Below, one piece after another: positions 33,849 through 42,431 of a stretch of 64,000 nt of DNA. Numbering within the stretch: the stretch's first letter is position 1; each line of letters starts with the position of its first letter. The stretch is taken from the NCBI RefSeq assembly GCF_003710255.1, contig NZ_RHIB01000001.1:1178001-1242000 (forward strand). The letters are read 5' to 3'. The notes beneath the pieces were generated by a model, which was given only the letters and a program-made list of their open reading frames with translations, was not told the DNA's origin and made no database searches. The DNA is from Alteribacter keqinensis. Its GTDB lineage: Bacteria > Bacillota > Bacilli > Bacillales > Salisediminibacteriaceae. Both the position numbers and the translations under genes were made by a program.

Positions 33849-35602
33849 GAAGAGTGCCCTCCTTTTTCAATGAGTGATTCCAGTTGCTGGTGTTCATACA
33901 TGCGCCTGTACCAGCCATCACTCTTCATCAGTTCTGTATGGGTTCCCCGTTCTGCAATCCGCCCCCGGTCCATGACAATGATCAGATCAGCATGATTGAT
34001 GGCACTGAGTCTGTGAGCGGTAATAAAGGTGGTTTTTCCTTTCCTTACACTTCTCAAAGACTCGAGTATGGCTTCTTCCGTTTTTGCATCCACCGCAGAG
34101 AGGCTGTCATCCAGGATCAGGACTTCAGGATTCATAAGCAGAGCCCTTGCAATACTGATTCTCTGTTTCTGCCCTCCTGATAATGTCACTCCCCGTTCCC
34201 CTACAACTGTTTCATAACCTTCTTCAAACCTGACGATGTCTTCATGGATAGACGCGAGCTTTGCGGCTTTAATAATGTCACTGTAGGATGCATCCGGACA
34301 TGCAAAGCTGATATTATCCGCAATGGTGGCTGAAAATAAAAAATGATCCTGCGGCACATATCCAAACGAAGTTCTGAGAGCATCCAGTGTATACGCTTCA
34401 GTTTTTTTCCCGCCAAAACGGATCTCACCGTCCGCTAAATTAAATTCACGCATGAGCGCTTTTACAAGTGTCGTTTTACCGCTCCCCGTCCTGCCCGCAA
34501 TTCCGATCGTCTGACCCTTTTCGGAAGTGAAACGAATGTTCTCAAGGCTCGGTTCTTCAGCATTTTCATATGTAAAGCGTTCAATCTCAAAGTCAATGCT
34601 GCCTGTCGGAGGCTCTTCAACGGCTCCAGGCTCGTCAGATACATCCTGCTTTTCGTTTAAAAGACTTGATACACGGTCATAGGAGGCCCGTCCCCGTTCA
34701 ACGATGTTAAACAGCCATCCGAATGCGAGCATCGGCCAGATTAACAGACCGAGATAAACAGTAAAACTTGTTAGCTGCCCGATTGTAATGTCGCCACTTA
34801 CAACGAACCCTGCACCAAATGCGACTGACAGGAAAAAGGACAGGCCCACAATGACGGAAATAGTCGGATCGAATAAAGCGTCGACTCGGGCAACGGATAC
34901 ATTCCGCTTTACTACTTCAGCTGATTTTTCCCTGAATGCTTCCACTTCGTGATCCTCGTATCCGAATGCTTTCGTCACACGAATACCTGACATGCTCTCC
35001 TGTACTTTATCGTTTAAGGAAGAAAAGGCCGCCTGTGCTTTTCCAAAACGGGTGTGGAGCAGGGAACCGTACTTGCTCGTAGCATATGCCATTAAAGGCA
35101 TGGGAATAAGGGCAATGAGCGTCAATTCCCAGCTGATGGTCACAGCCATGGTAATGATTACAAAGCCGCCCATTGTAAGAGAGTCGACCAGAGTGAGTAC
35201 CCCTGCTCCCGCTGTCTGTTCAATGGCTCTGATATCATTTGTAGAATGAGCCATCAGATCCCCTGTCCGCTTTCGGTGATAAAAAGAAGAGGCCATTTTC
35301 GAAAAATGGTCGTACAGGTTATTTCTGAGAAGCCTGGCCAGCTTTATGGCAGACCCGAAAATCAGGATTCTCCACAAATAACGGAGAATATAAATGACAA
35401 TGGCAAGGCCGCCAAGCGTGAGCATCCACTGCATCAGAATCTGCTCATTAAGGGTGTTGTTGTTGATATGGTCCACGATCACACCGACAGCATAAGGGGG
35501 GATCAGGCTTAAAAATGAAACAACAGCAAGGACCAGAATCCCTCCACCGTACTGCCACTTTTCTCTCTTAAAATACCATAGTAAATCAATAAATACTTTC
35601 AC
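33845..35602 (-). CDS. Heterodimeric ABC exporter subunit, BmrC/YheI-like
   Basis: 585 residues from GTG (GGGG 8 nt upstream). Exporter domain about 15-300, then the ATPase with Walker A IAGRTGSGKTTL, canonical signature LSGGQKQR and a Walker B in which the catalytic Glu is replaced (LILDDSLSAVD). That substitution defines the non-catalytic site of heterodimeric exporters and complements the partner subunit. B. subtilis BmrC (YheI) has the same length. I see no leader-peptide attenuator like that of bmrBCD immediately upstream. Confidence 0.87.
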   Translation of the reverse strand: MKVFIDLLWYFKREKWQYGGGILVLAVVSFLSLIPPYAVGVIVDHINNNTLNEQILMQWMLTLGGLAIVIYILRYLWRILIFGSAIKLARLLRNNLYDHFSKMASSFYHRKRTGDLMAHSTNDIRAIEQTAGAGVLTLVDSLTMGGFVIITMAVTISWELTLIALIPMPLMAYATSKYGSLLHTRFGKAQAAFSSLNDKVQESMSGIRVTKAFGYEDHEVEAFREKSAEVVKRNVSVARVDALFDPTISVIVGLSFFLSVAFGAGFVVSGDITIGQLTSFTVYLGLLIWPMLAFGWLFNIVERGRASYDRVSSLLNEKQDVSDEPGAVEEPPTGSIDFEIERFTYENAEEPSLENIRFTSEKGQTIGIAGRTGSGKTTLVKALMREFNLADGEIRFGGKKTEAYTLDALRTSFGYVPQDHFLFSATIADNISFACPDASYSDIIKAAKLASIHEDIVRFEEGYETVVGERGVTLSGGQKQRISIARALLMNPEVLILDDSLSAVDAKTEEAILESLRSVRKGKTTFITAHRLSAINHADLIIVMDRGRIAERGTHTELMKSDGWYRRMYEHQQLESLIEKGGHSS

Positions 35603-35766
35603 GTGACACACCCCGGTTTTGTTCTATTCAGATTTTTCCAACGATAAAAACCCATGTTTATCATATCAGATATGAAAATAGTGGAAAAGTAAAAAATTTA
35701 CCAGACGGATAATGCCTGAATGATAAAAAAGAAGTTCAGGTGTCTTTTCATGCTGAGCGTAAGAAA

Positions 35767-35804
35767 AAGCCGGTCCATAAGGGGACTCCCTCACAGACCG
35801 GCTT
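35767..35804 (-). terminator. Terminator after the PepSY gene
   Basis: AAGCCGGTC / GACCGGCTT stem; on the minus strand TTTTTC follows. It ends the PepSY/two-component cluster. Confidence 0.8.
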
Positions 35805-35822
35805 CTGATACGTATTCATTGA

Positions 35823-36461
35823 TTAGTCATGCTCTGTAAACAATACCTCACCTGTATAGGCATCAAGGTATACTTCAACTTCTTTGTCATTTCCATATTC
35901 AATTTCAACTTCATATATTAGCTTTCCTTTTTTCTTTTCTAGCTCGATATCATCAATGTAGCCTTCTCCAATGTGGGCAAGGGCGATTTCTCCGGCTTTT
36001 TCAGAAGAAATTTTCTCTCCATTTTGCTCCCGGTCACTTGATTTGTTATCATTTTTGCCTTCAGACTGTCTGTTCTCCGCTTTTTTCAGATCAGAATCAA
36101 CCTTAACAACCTCACCGGTTACAGCGTCTACATAAACATCACCGTCTTCACCTTTATAATCAATTTCAACTTCATACACGAGTTTACCCTTTTCCTTTTC
36201 AAGCTCCACTTCATCGATTTTTGCATTTTCAAATCGTTCTTTCACAATAGCAACGGCGTCATTTTTCGTGAGCTGCTCTTTACTGTTTTGTTTTTTGTTG
36301 TTTTGGTCTTTTTGTTCTTCTGTTATTTCTTCTGCTTCTGTTTCGAATGGAGAATCCAAGTCCACTGTATTGACTGAACCTTCATTTGAGTTGGCCATGG
36401 CCAGAGCGGATGTACCTCCGATTACAAAAATACTTGTTAAAACGACTGTCAGTTTTTTCAT
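35823..36461 (-). CDS. Secreted PepSY-domain protein (two repeats)
   Basis: 212 residues from MKKLTVVLTSIFVIGGTSAL (AAGGAGG upstream). A signal peptide ends near ALAMA-N, a low-complexity acidic/Gln linker follows, then two PepSY repeats (about 60-115: DEVELEKEKGKLVYEVEI...YVDAVTGEVVKV; about 150-210: DDIELEKKKGKLIYEVEIEY...YLDAYTGEVLF). PepSY domains are found next to two-component systems (as YkoI beside YkoGH) and may act as inhibitors or sensors outside the cell. There are 104 bp between this and the previous PepSY gene, room for its own promoter. Confidence 0.8.
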   Translation of the reverse strand: MKKLTVVLTSIFVIGGTSALAMANSNEGSVNTVDLDSPFETEAEEITEEQKDQNNKKQNSKEQLTKNDAVAIVKERFENAKIDEVELEKEKGKLVYEVEIDYKGEDGDVYVDAVTGEVVKVDSDLKKAENRQSEGKNDNKSSDREQNGEKISSEKAGEIALAHIGEGYIDDIELEKKKGKLIYEVEIEYGNDKEVEVYLDAYTGEVLFTEHD

Positions 36462-36565
36462 TTTTGTGTTCCTCCTTGTATTGTTGTTACTTACACTATA
36501 GCCAAGGAAGATGATAGAACCCTTAGACAAAAATGAGAAAACGATGAGAAATAGAAGAGGATTTA

Positions 36566-37279
36566 TTAATTATCAAACGTAACCGAAATCACCTCACCTG
36601 TGTAGGCATCGATAATAATGTCTGCCTCAACGTCTGCGTCGTCATTTTCAATCTCAATATCATATACAAGACGTCCGTCTTTCTGTTCAAGGTCGACGTC
36701 ATCCACTTCACCCTGGAATTCACGGAGAGCAATTTTGATCGCTTCATCTTCAGAAATAGGCTCCTGCTGTTCAGGTTCATCTTCTTCCTGTGTATACAAA
36801 AGCACTTCCCCACTTACGGCATCAAGCTCAAACGTACCTGTTCCACCTTCCTGATCCACCGTCACGTGGTAAATCGTACGCCCTTCTTCTTCACGCTGTT
36901 CAACTTCAAGGATCGTCGCGTCTCCATCGACAGAATCCAGTACCCGCTCACTGATTTCGTCAACCGTAAGGGTCTGCCGGTCTTTGCCTTCACCGTCTTC
37001 ATTATGTTCAAGCAGTTCCATCTCAAGGATTTCGCCTGTTTCAGCTAAAACAACGATATAATACGTTCCCTCACGTGCAGCCAGCTCAACCTGGTAAATA
37101 TCTTCTTCCTGTTCGTTACCGGTTCTGATCTCCTTTACTTCACCATCGTACCGTTCTTCAAGCATGTCGCCAATTGCGTCTTCAGACAGGTTTGCACTTG
37201 CCTTCATATTTGTATAAATTACCGTTCCTGCGATTAGAATCAAAATGACGGTTAATGCTGCTATTACGTTTTTTTTCAT
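36566..37279 (-). CDS. Membrane-anchored PepSY-domain protein (three repeats)
   Basis: 237 residues. One N-terminal membrane helix (about 5-23) without a clear signal cleavage site, then three PepSY-type units (about 30-85, 100-165, 175-235), each ending in a [AV]xTGE[IV] strand: VVLAETGEILEM, ELDAVSGEVLLY, IIDAYTGEVISV. Its ATG overlaps the TGA of the sensor kinase gene (ATGA), so it is translated together with the kinase. The role as an accessory extracellular regulator is inferred from context and from YkoI. Confidence 0.82.
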   Translation of the reverse strand: MKKNVIAALTVILILIAGTVIYTNMKASANLSEDAIGDMLEERYDGEVKEIRTGNEQEEDIYQVELAAREGTYYIVVLAETGEILEMELLEHNEDGEGKDRQTLTVDEISERVLDSVDGDATILEVEQREEEGRTIYHVTVDQEGGTGTFELDAVSGEVLLYTQEEDEPEQQEPISEDEAIKIALREFQGEVDDVDLEQKDGRLVYDIEIENDDADVEADIIIDAYTGEVISVTFDN

Positions 37280-38634
37280 AATCTCAGTCCTTCCTCGGGA
37301 AGGATAAGAGTAAATACAGACCCTTTTCCTTCCTCACTTTCAACTTTAATTGTTCCTTTGTGACTTTTGGCGATGGCCATGGCGATCGAGAGGCCAAGCC
37401 CTGTCCCCCCTGTTTTCCGCGTTCTTGCTTTATCGACTCTGAAAAAGCGTTCAAAAACAGAGTGCAGATCCTCTTCCGGGATACCGATCCCGAAATCCCG
37501 GACTTCAACATGCTGACTGCCGTCCACTTTTTTTACATTAACCGTCAGACCCTCTTCACTGTACTTTAATCCGTTGTCTATTAAAATAAAGAGAAGCTGG
37601 TTAAGCTTTCCTTCATCTCCATTTATAACAGCTTCTTCGGAGCATTGAACATCTACTTGTCTTTGATAAGCAGTGCCGAGCTTTTTCGCAATTTCCGAAG
37701 TCAGTCTGCACAAATCAACGTTCATCACCTGCAGCGTCTCCTCTGTTTCTCCTGACGCGAGGGCAAGCATCTGATTTGTCATCTCTTTCATCCTGCGGGA
37801 TTCTGAATCAATGGCGTTTACTGCCTCCTCCAGCACCTCAGGACGCTCCATTCCCCACCTTTTCAACAGCCGTGCATAGCTGCAGATAACCGTCAGAGGG
37901 GTTTTTAATTCATGAGAAGCATCAGAGACAAACTGTTTTTGTTTATCAAAGTTTTTCTTTAACAGATCAATCATATGATTAAATGAATGTCCCATCATGG
38001 CAAGTTCATCTTTTGCCCGTTCATCGATATCAATCTTCTTAAAGCTTCCCTCTTCCCTTATCTGGTTCATCGTCTGTACAAGATTTTGAACCGGAAGAAG
38101 AATAAAACGGCTTAACGCCCTCGCTGCAAAGAAAGAAGGAATTAAGATGACAATTGATGAAATGAGTAAAATAACCCGGAGAATACCCAGCGTTTCTTCA
38201 TAGGTATTCATAGGTGCAATGAGCTCAAGGGAGGCAATGGATCCATCCGTCCAGATAACCGGGCTTCTTGCACTGGCGTATGCCTGCTCATTAAACGTGA
38301 TGTCCTCTGTCGTTTCCCGTGGGGAAAACTCAGGACTGATCCCGTTCAATTCTATATTTTTAGTCACGGCAATCGGGGTTTCACTATTTTCCCGGACAAC
38401 CCTGATCATACCGCCCTCAGGTACAGAAGCACCGATAAACGCCCCTGCATCATCCTCGTTGTTACCAGTCGTCTGCATGGCTTCAACCACAGTCCTCGCC
38501 TGACTCATAGCCCTGTCAAGCTCTGCATTCATTGTGTAATGGTGAAAGAGAAAATAGATGCTGGTATTGACTACCAGAAGCAAAACGAGAAGTGTTACTG
38601 TGGAATAAAGTGTAATGCGATGAGAGAGTTTCAT
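37276..38634 (-). CDS. Two-component sensor histidine kinase (YkoH-like)
   Basis: 452 residues. Membrane helices at about 9-31 and 153-175 enclose an extracellular sensor domain of about 120 residues. Then HAMP, the H-box DASHELKTPLTVICS (phosphorylated His), N-box IDNGLKYS, G1 DFGIGIPEED and G2 GTGLGLSIA. All catalytic boxes are present. The gene starts 1 nt after the regulator's stop. Signal unknown; the neighbouring PepSY proteins could modulate it. Confidence 0.92.
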   Translation of the reverse strand: MKLSHRITLYSTVTLLVLLLVVNTSIYFLFHHYTMNAELDRAMSQARTVVEAMQTTGNNEDDAGAFIGASVPEGGMIRVVRENSETPIAVTKNIELNGISPEFSPRETTEDITFNEQAYASARSPVIWTDGSIASLELIAPMNTYEETLGILRVILLISSIVILIPSFFAARALSRFILLPVQNLVQTMNQIREEGSFKKIDIDERAKDELAMMGHSFNHMIDLLKKNFDKQKQFVSDASHELKTPLTVICSYARLLKRWGMERPEVLEEAVNAIDSESRRMKEMTNQMLALASGETEETLQVMNVDLCRLTSEIAKKLGTAYQRQVDVQCSEEAVINGDEGKLNQLLFILIDNGLKYSEEGLTVNVKKVDGSQHVEVRDFGIGIPEEDLHSVFERFFRVDKARTRKTGGTGLGLSIAMAIAKSHKGTIKVESEEGKGSVFTLILPEEGLRL

Positions 38635-38635
38635 T

Positions 38636-39334
38636 TTATTTCGACTCCTTCATTACATACCCTACTCCCCGTATGGTATGGATGAGCTGTGTTTCAAATG
38701 GTTTATCTGTTTTTTGCCTCAGGTACCTTATATACACATCCACAACATTGGTTTCACCGAAATAGTCAAATCCCCAGACCTTTTCTAAAATCTGCTCTCT
38801 TGTAAGAACCTGCTTCGGATGTTCAAGCAAGTAAACAAGCAGGTCATATTCCCGGGGTGTAAGCTCAATTTGATTGCCGTTCCGCTTTACTTCTCTCGTT
38901 TTTGTATTTACAGACAAGTCCAGAAAAGTAAGCAGGGTATCATCATCTTTCTGATCTTTTTTACCTGCGGCCGATCTCAGGCAGGCACGGATTCTTGCCA
39001 GGAGTTCCTCAATTTCAAATGGCTTTGTGACATAGTCATTTGCACCCTGATCGAGACCGGTGACTTTATCGACGATGGCATCTCTTGCCGTCAGCATAAT
39101 AACAGGCGTCTGATTATCACCAGCCCTCAGCCTCCTGAGCACTTCGATTCCGCTTATATGGGGAATCATCACGTCCAGGAGTATGAGATCCCATTCTTCT
39201 TTTTGAATGGCTTCCCATCCGGATCGTCCGTCTTCTTTTATCTCTACAGTATAGCCTTCATATTCAAGCTCAAGCTTAATAACCATGGCGATATTTGCTT
39301 CGTCTTCTATAATTAAAATTCGGATTTGTTCCAC
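38636..39334 (-). CDS. OmpR-family response regulator
   Basis: 232 residues from GTG (AGGAG 9 nt upstream). Receiver domain: acidic pocket IIEDE, phosphoacceptor Asp in LILLDVMIPHISG, Thr in MLTARDA and Lys in VTKPFEI. Winged-helix DNA-binding domain about 130-230 (LTPREYDLLVYLLEHPKQVL, RYLRQKTDKP, IRGVGYVM). It is first in the operon with the kinase and PepSY gene, and probably activates PepSY expression. Confidence 0.93.
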   Translation of the reverse strand: MEQIRILIIEDEANIAMVIKLELEYEGYTVEIKEDGRSGWEAIQKEEWDLILLDVMIPHISGIEVLRRLRAGDNQTPVIMLTARDAIVDKVTGLDQGANDYVTKPFEIEELLARIRACLRSAAGKKDQKDDDTLLTFLDLSVNTKTREVKRNGNQIELTPREYDLLVYLLEHPKQVLTREQILEKVWGFDYFGETNVVDVYIRYLRQKTDKPFETQLIHTIRGVGYVMKESK

Positions 39335-39698
39335 CAGGATCAGCTCCTCATCTGAGAGGTGTTATTTTTTTATAGTGTACACGAAAAAAATGAGAGAATG
39401 ATGAGAAACGCTTTTTCTTTTCGGTTTTGTTAAACTCAGGTGTTGATTTTCCCTCATTGCAGCGGGGGCGCCGGTGAACCTCCTGAAGGTTTATGCCTGG
39501 TTCTTCCTCTACCAGTAACGCTACACAGATATGGGGGTCAAAACCACTTACAGCTTATTCACGGTGTAACTGATCGTTGCTCCAGCAGGAGTGTCGCGCA
39601 TTCGTTGCAGTCAACATTGTTAACAACTGTACTCTAAAGGAAGTGAAATTGGAAAAAAACAATAAAAACACCCCTTAAAAGGAGTGTTTTTCTTGTTT
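39335..39698. other. Gene-free gap with short repeat and terminator
   Basis: It begins with the promoter side of the regulator gene. 39426-39441 repeats the 16 bp TTTGTTAAACTCAGGT of 21985-22000. An inverted echo (TCAACATTGTTAACAA, 39610-39625) near the right end suggests a degenerate repeat of about 200 bp. A terminator hairpin (AAAAACACCCCTT / AAGGAGTGTTTTT, 39664-39691) closes the dacC gene. Confidence 0.6.
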
Positions 39699-41219
39699 TT
39701 ATTCCAGACCTCTTGAAAACTCTGCGAGACGGACCACTATGGCGTCTTCAACAGACGTCGGTGATGAGCCGATGAAATTGTTGAGAATAATAGAAAAGGC
39801 AAGTTGTTCATCATCTTTTGTCTTCACATAACCCGAAAGTGATGTTTTGGAAGTAATCGTTCCGGTTTTAGCGTGGGCGTTACCTTCTGCAGCCGTACCT
39901 CTCATGCGAAGACGCAGTGTGCCTCCTTCCATGTGATCGTCCATACCTGCAACCGGCAGGGAATCATAATACAAATCAAACCAATCTTCTTTCTGAACGC
40001 CGAACAAAAGCTGGGTCATCTCCCGGGGAGGAATTTTGTTTAAGTGTGACATGCCTGAACCGTCCCGAAGCTGGACAGTTGAAGTATCAACACCTGCACG
40101 TTCCAGATACTCTTCTACCACACTGAGCCCGTTATTCCACGTTCCCTCTCCCAAAACTTCTTTTCCTAACGTTTTCGTTAAATGTTCAGAATGATTGTTC
40201 TGACTGAGTTTCATATAAGGATACATCATTTCTGTAAGTGACATTGAATGATGACTCGTCAACGCTTGTGCATTTGATGGTGTTTCTCCCAATGTGAGAT
40301 CCCCGTGAACTTGGACACCATTTTCCTCAAGAGCCTGATTAAAAAGATTCAAAACCACTTCTGTCGGTTCCCATACGGCTACGTACTGCGTAATCCGGAC
40401 TCCATCTACAGGCAGCGTTCCTTCAAAAAAGATCTCATTTGTACCGTGCTCTCTTCCCCAGTCAAAGGTCCTGGTTCCGCCGGATTCAACCGTTTCAATG
40501 TCGTTTCGAATCGTAATCGCATCCGTTTCCGGTGTAACCTGTACTTTTGCAGGATCACCAGGGTTTTCACCCGGATGAATTTCAATGTAAACCGAAGCCG
40601 TATTGTACCGGTCAAGGGCTGCATCGGATAACAGTGACGCATCCGGCGCAAAGCTTAAGGCCGATACTTGTGCTCCAGTGTGACGCCGTTGATTAAACCA
40701 CGATAAATCCAGACTTAATCGCATGTCATCAAAATACGTATCATCCGCCACAATATTACCATGAATGTTTTTAATACCCATCTCTGCAATTTTCCCGGCC
40801 ATCTGTTCATAATCTGCAGGAAGAATGGTCGGATCCCCTTCTCCTTTAATGAAGAGATCACCTTGTAAGACAGCTCCTCGCTGCTCCCCATTTGTTAAGA
40901 CTTCTGTGTTAAACGTGTGCTCCGGACCAAGACGATCCAAAGCGGCAGCCCCTGCCAAGAGCTTTTGTCCCGATGCGGGAACGAGACTCGTTCCTCCGTT
41001 AAAAGAAAAAAGCTCTTCTCCGCTTTCTGCTGATCTAACATGAACCCCTGCAACTGCATGGTCAAGACGTTCATCCTGCAAAATCGTATGCAGGTCCTTT
41101 GCCAGTTCCTGTTCGGCAGTCAGATCCCCATCCATCTCTGCCGTTGTGAAATGAGCTGCACCCAGAACGAACAGCAACATAACCATGATTAACGTTGCCT
41201 TTCGACTGACTTTTTTCAT
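39699..41219 (-). CDS. dacC: D-alanyl-D-alanine carboxypeptidase/endopeptidase, S13 family (PBP4 type)
   Basis: 506 residues. A signal peptide (KKVSRKATLIMVMLLFVLGAAH) directs export. Penicillin-binding motifs are SxxK in VPASGQKLLAG, SxN in KLSQNNHSEHL and KTG in HAKTGTITSKTS. The large insert between SxxK and SxN is typical of the S13/PBP4 class. It trims or cuts peptidoglycan crosslinks in the wall. ATG 41219 has AAAAGGGG upstream; the codon before it is TTG and less likely. Length is close to B. subtilis DacC (491). Confidence 0.88.
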   Translation of the reverse strand: MKKVSRKATLIMVMLLFVLGAAHFTTAEMDGDLTAEQELAKDLHTILQDERLDHAVAGVHVRSAESGEELFSFNGGTSLVPASGQKLLAGAAALDRLGPEHTFNTEVLTNGEQRGAVLQGDLFIKGEGDPTILPADYEQMAGKIAEMGIKNIHGNIVADDTYFDDMRLSLDLSWFNQRRHTGAQVSALSFAPDASLLSDAALDRYNTASVYIEIHPGENPGDPAKVQVTPETDAITIRNDIETVESGGTRTFDWGREHGTNEIFFEGTLPVDGVRITQYVAVWEPTEVVLNLFNQALEENGVQVHGDLTLGETPSNAQALTSHHSMSLTEMMYPYMKLSQNNHSEHLTKTLGKEVLGEGTWNNGLSVVEEYLERAGVDTSTVQLRDGSGMSHLNKIPPREMTQLLFGVQKEDWFDLYYDSLPVAGMDDHMEGGTLRLRMRGTAAEGNAHAKTGTITSKTSLSGYVKTKDDEQLAFSIILNNFIGSSPTSVEDAIVVRLAEFSRGLE

Positions 41220-41388
41220 CAAATACCCCTTTTCCCCCCTTTATTTCGATACACGTATCATTTTAATGGAATCATTGACCCTGTTTCTATTATTATTTGA
41301 AAATTAGGAAAATAGACAGTGAAAAATCGATCAATAGACTTCCTTTATTTTTCTTATAATTAGTACTTATGTTTTCTTTTTCACGCAA

Positions 41389-41426
41389 AAAAACCACTAC
41401 TTCTTTAAAAAGATCGTAGTGGTTTC
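41389..41426 (-). terminator. Terminator after yneF
   Basis: AAACCACTAC / GTAGTGGTTT hairpin followed by TTTTTTGCG on the minus strand. Confidence 0.85.
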
Positions 41427-41472
41427 CATTTCGTTTATAAAGTAAAGAAAAAGCATCCTTATATAATGAAGG

Positions 41473-41682
41473 CTACTTCTGGTTCTGCATCGCTTTCATC
41501 ATCTGATTAATCTTCTTTTGGGATGGGTTCATCCCCATCTGCATCATCATTACACGAAGCATTTTTTCATTAATTGGCGGATTCTTTTTCATATAGCTCA
41601 TCATGTATTGTCTTGCAATAAAGAAGCCGATTGCGATTCCGCCCAGTAAGCTTAAAACACCGATTAAAATATTTACCCACAT
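41473..41682 (-). CDS. yneF: UPF0154 membrane protein YneF
   Basis: 69 residues: an N-terminal membrane helix ([20 protein letters not shown]), then a conserved Met/Asn-rich cytoplasmic part ([30 protein letters not shown]). It matches YneF of B. subtilis and its position beside sirA and tkt. Function not established. GAAGGAGG lies upstream of ATG. Confidence 0.93.
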   Translation of the reverse strand: MWVNILIGVLSLLGGIAIGFFIARQYMMSYMKKNPPINEKMLRVMMMQMGMNPSQKKINQMMKAMQNQK

Positions 41683-41827
41683 AAAACGGTGATCCTCCTT
41701 CTCTCTATGTTGTCTTCCATATCACTCGTCTTTATCCGAACTCCTATGGAACCTCATTTATTATAACGTAATGAGGGGGACAATGAAAGAGAATGTAAAA
41801 GAAATCCTGTTATAAATATTCAGTCTG

Positions 41828-42277
41828 TCAGCCCTGTTCCACAATTCTGAGACTCTTCAGGGGACGGAGCCATCCGTATTTTTCCCGGTCGTAATCGACC
41901 GCAAGAAAAAAATCATCAAACTCTTTTAACGTGTCAAAAAATCGGGTTTCAGCTTCAAATGTTCCACGAGATTTTATTGTCAGTTTCTCTTTTTGAACAG
42001 TAAGGACCGCCTGGCTTTCTTCATTATCTGAAATGAAAGTGTGGACCCATCTTTCATTTTTGTATCCTTTTTGATTGTTAAACCGGCGTATGAGCCAGGC
42101 ATTCAGTTCAAGATAGTCATAGGACTTTTGTATATATGAAACCTGACGTTTCGTTATATCTTTCAGAGGAGTCACAGCTTCGTGATGTTCTTTAAACAAA
42201 TGAAACAGCTTTCCTTCAAAACCGTAATAAATGAATGCAACTTCTTCATTTATAAGATAGATTTCATAAGTTCGCAC
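41828..42277 (-). CDS. sirA: Sporulation inhibitor of replication SirA
   Basis: 149 residues from GTG (GGGGGAGA upstream). The start RTYEIYLINEEVAFIYYGFE and the region YDYLELNAWLIRRFNN match SirA (YneE) of B. subtilis. SirA binds domain I of DnaA during sporulation and stops new rounds of replication; it is under Spo0A control there. Genomic place between tkt and yneF is conserved. Confidence 0.9.
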   Translation of the reverse strand: MRTYEIYLINEEVAFIYYGFEGKLFHLFKEHHEAVTPLKDITKRQVSYIQKSYDYLELNAWLIRRFNNQKGYKNERWVHTFISDNEESQAVLTVQKEKLTIKSRGTFEAETRFFDTLKEFDDFFLAVDYDREKYGWLRPLKSLRIVEQG

Positions 42278-42387
42278 AGGCTCTCCCCCTAACTTTAAAA
42301 TAAAGGTCTTTTTCCTATCCTACCCGAAAGCCTGTACAGTATTTGTCAGTATTTGAAGAAAAACAGCACTGTTTTTGTCGAATGCAT

Positions 42388-42425
42388 AAAAAAAGCCCTG
42401 CGGCACTATTGCGCCGCAGGGCAAA
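42388..42425 (-). terminator. Terminator after tkt
   Basis: GCCCTGCGGC / GCCGCAGGGC perfect stem followed by TTTTTTTATG on the minus strand. Confidence 0.92.
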
Positions 42426-42431
42426 CGATAT

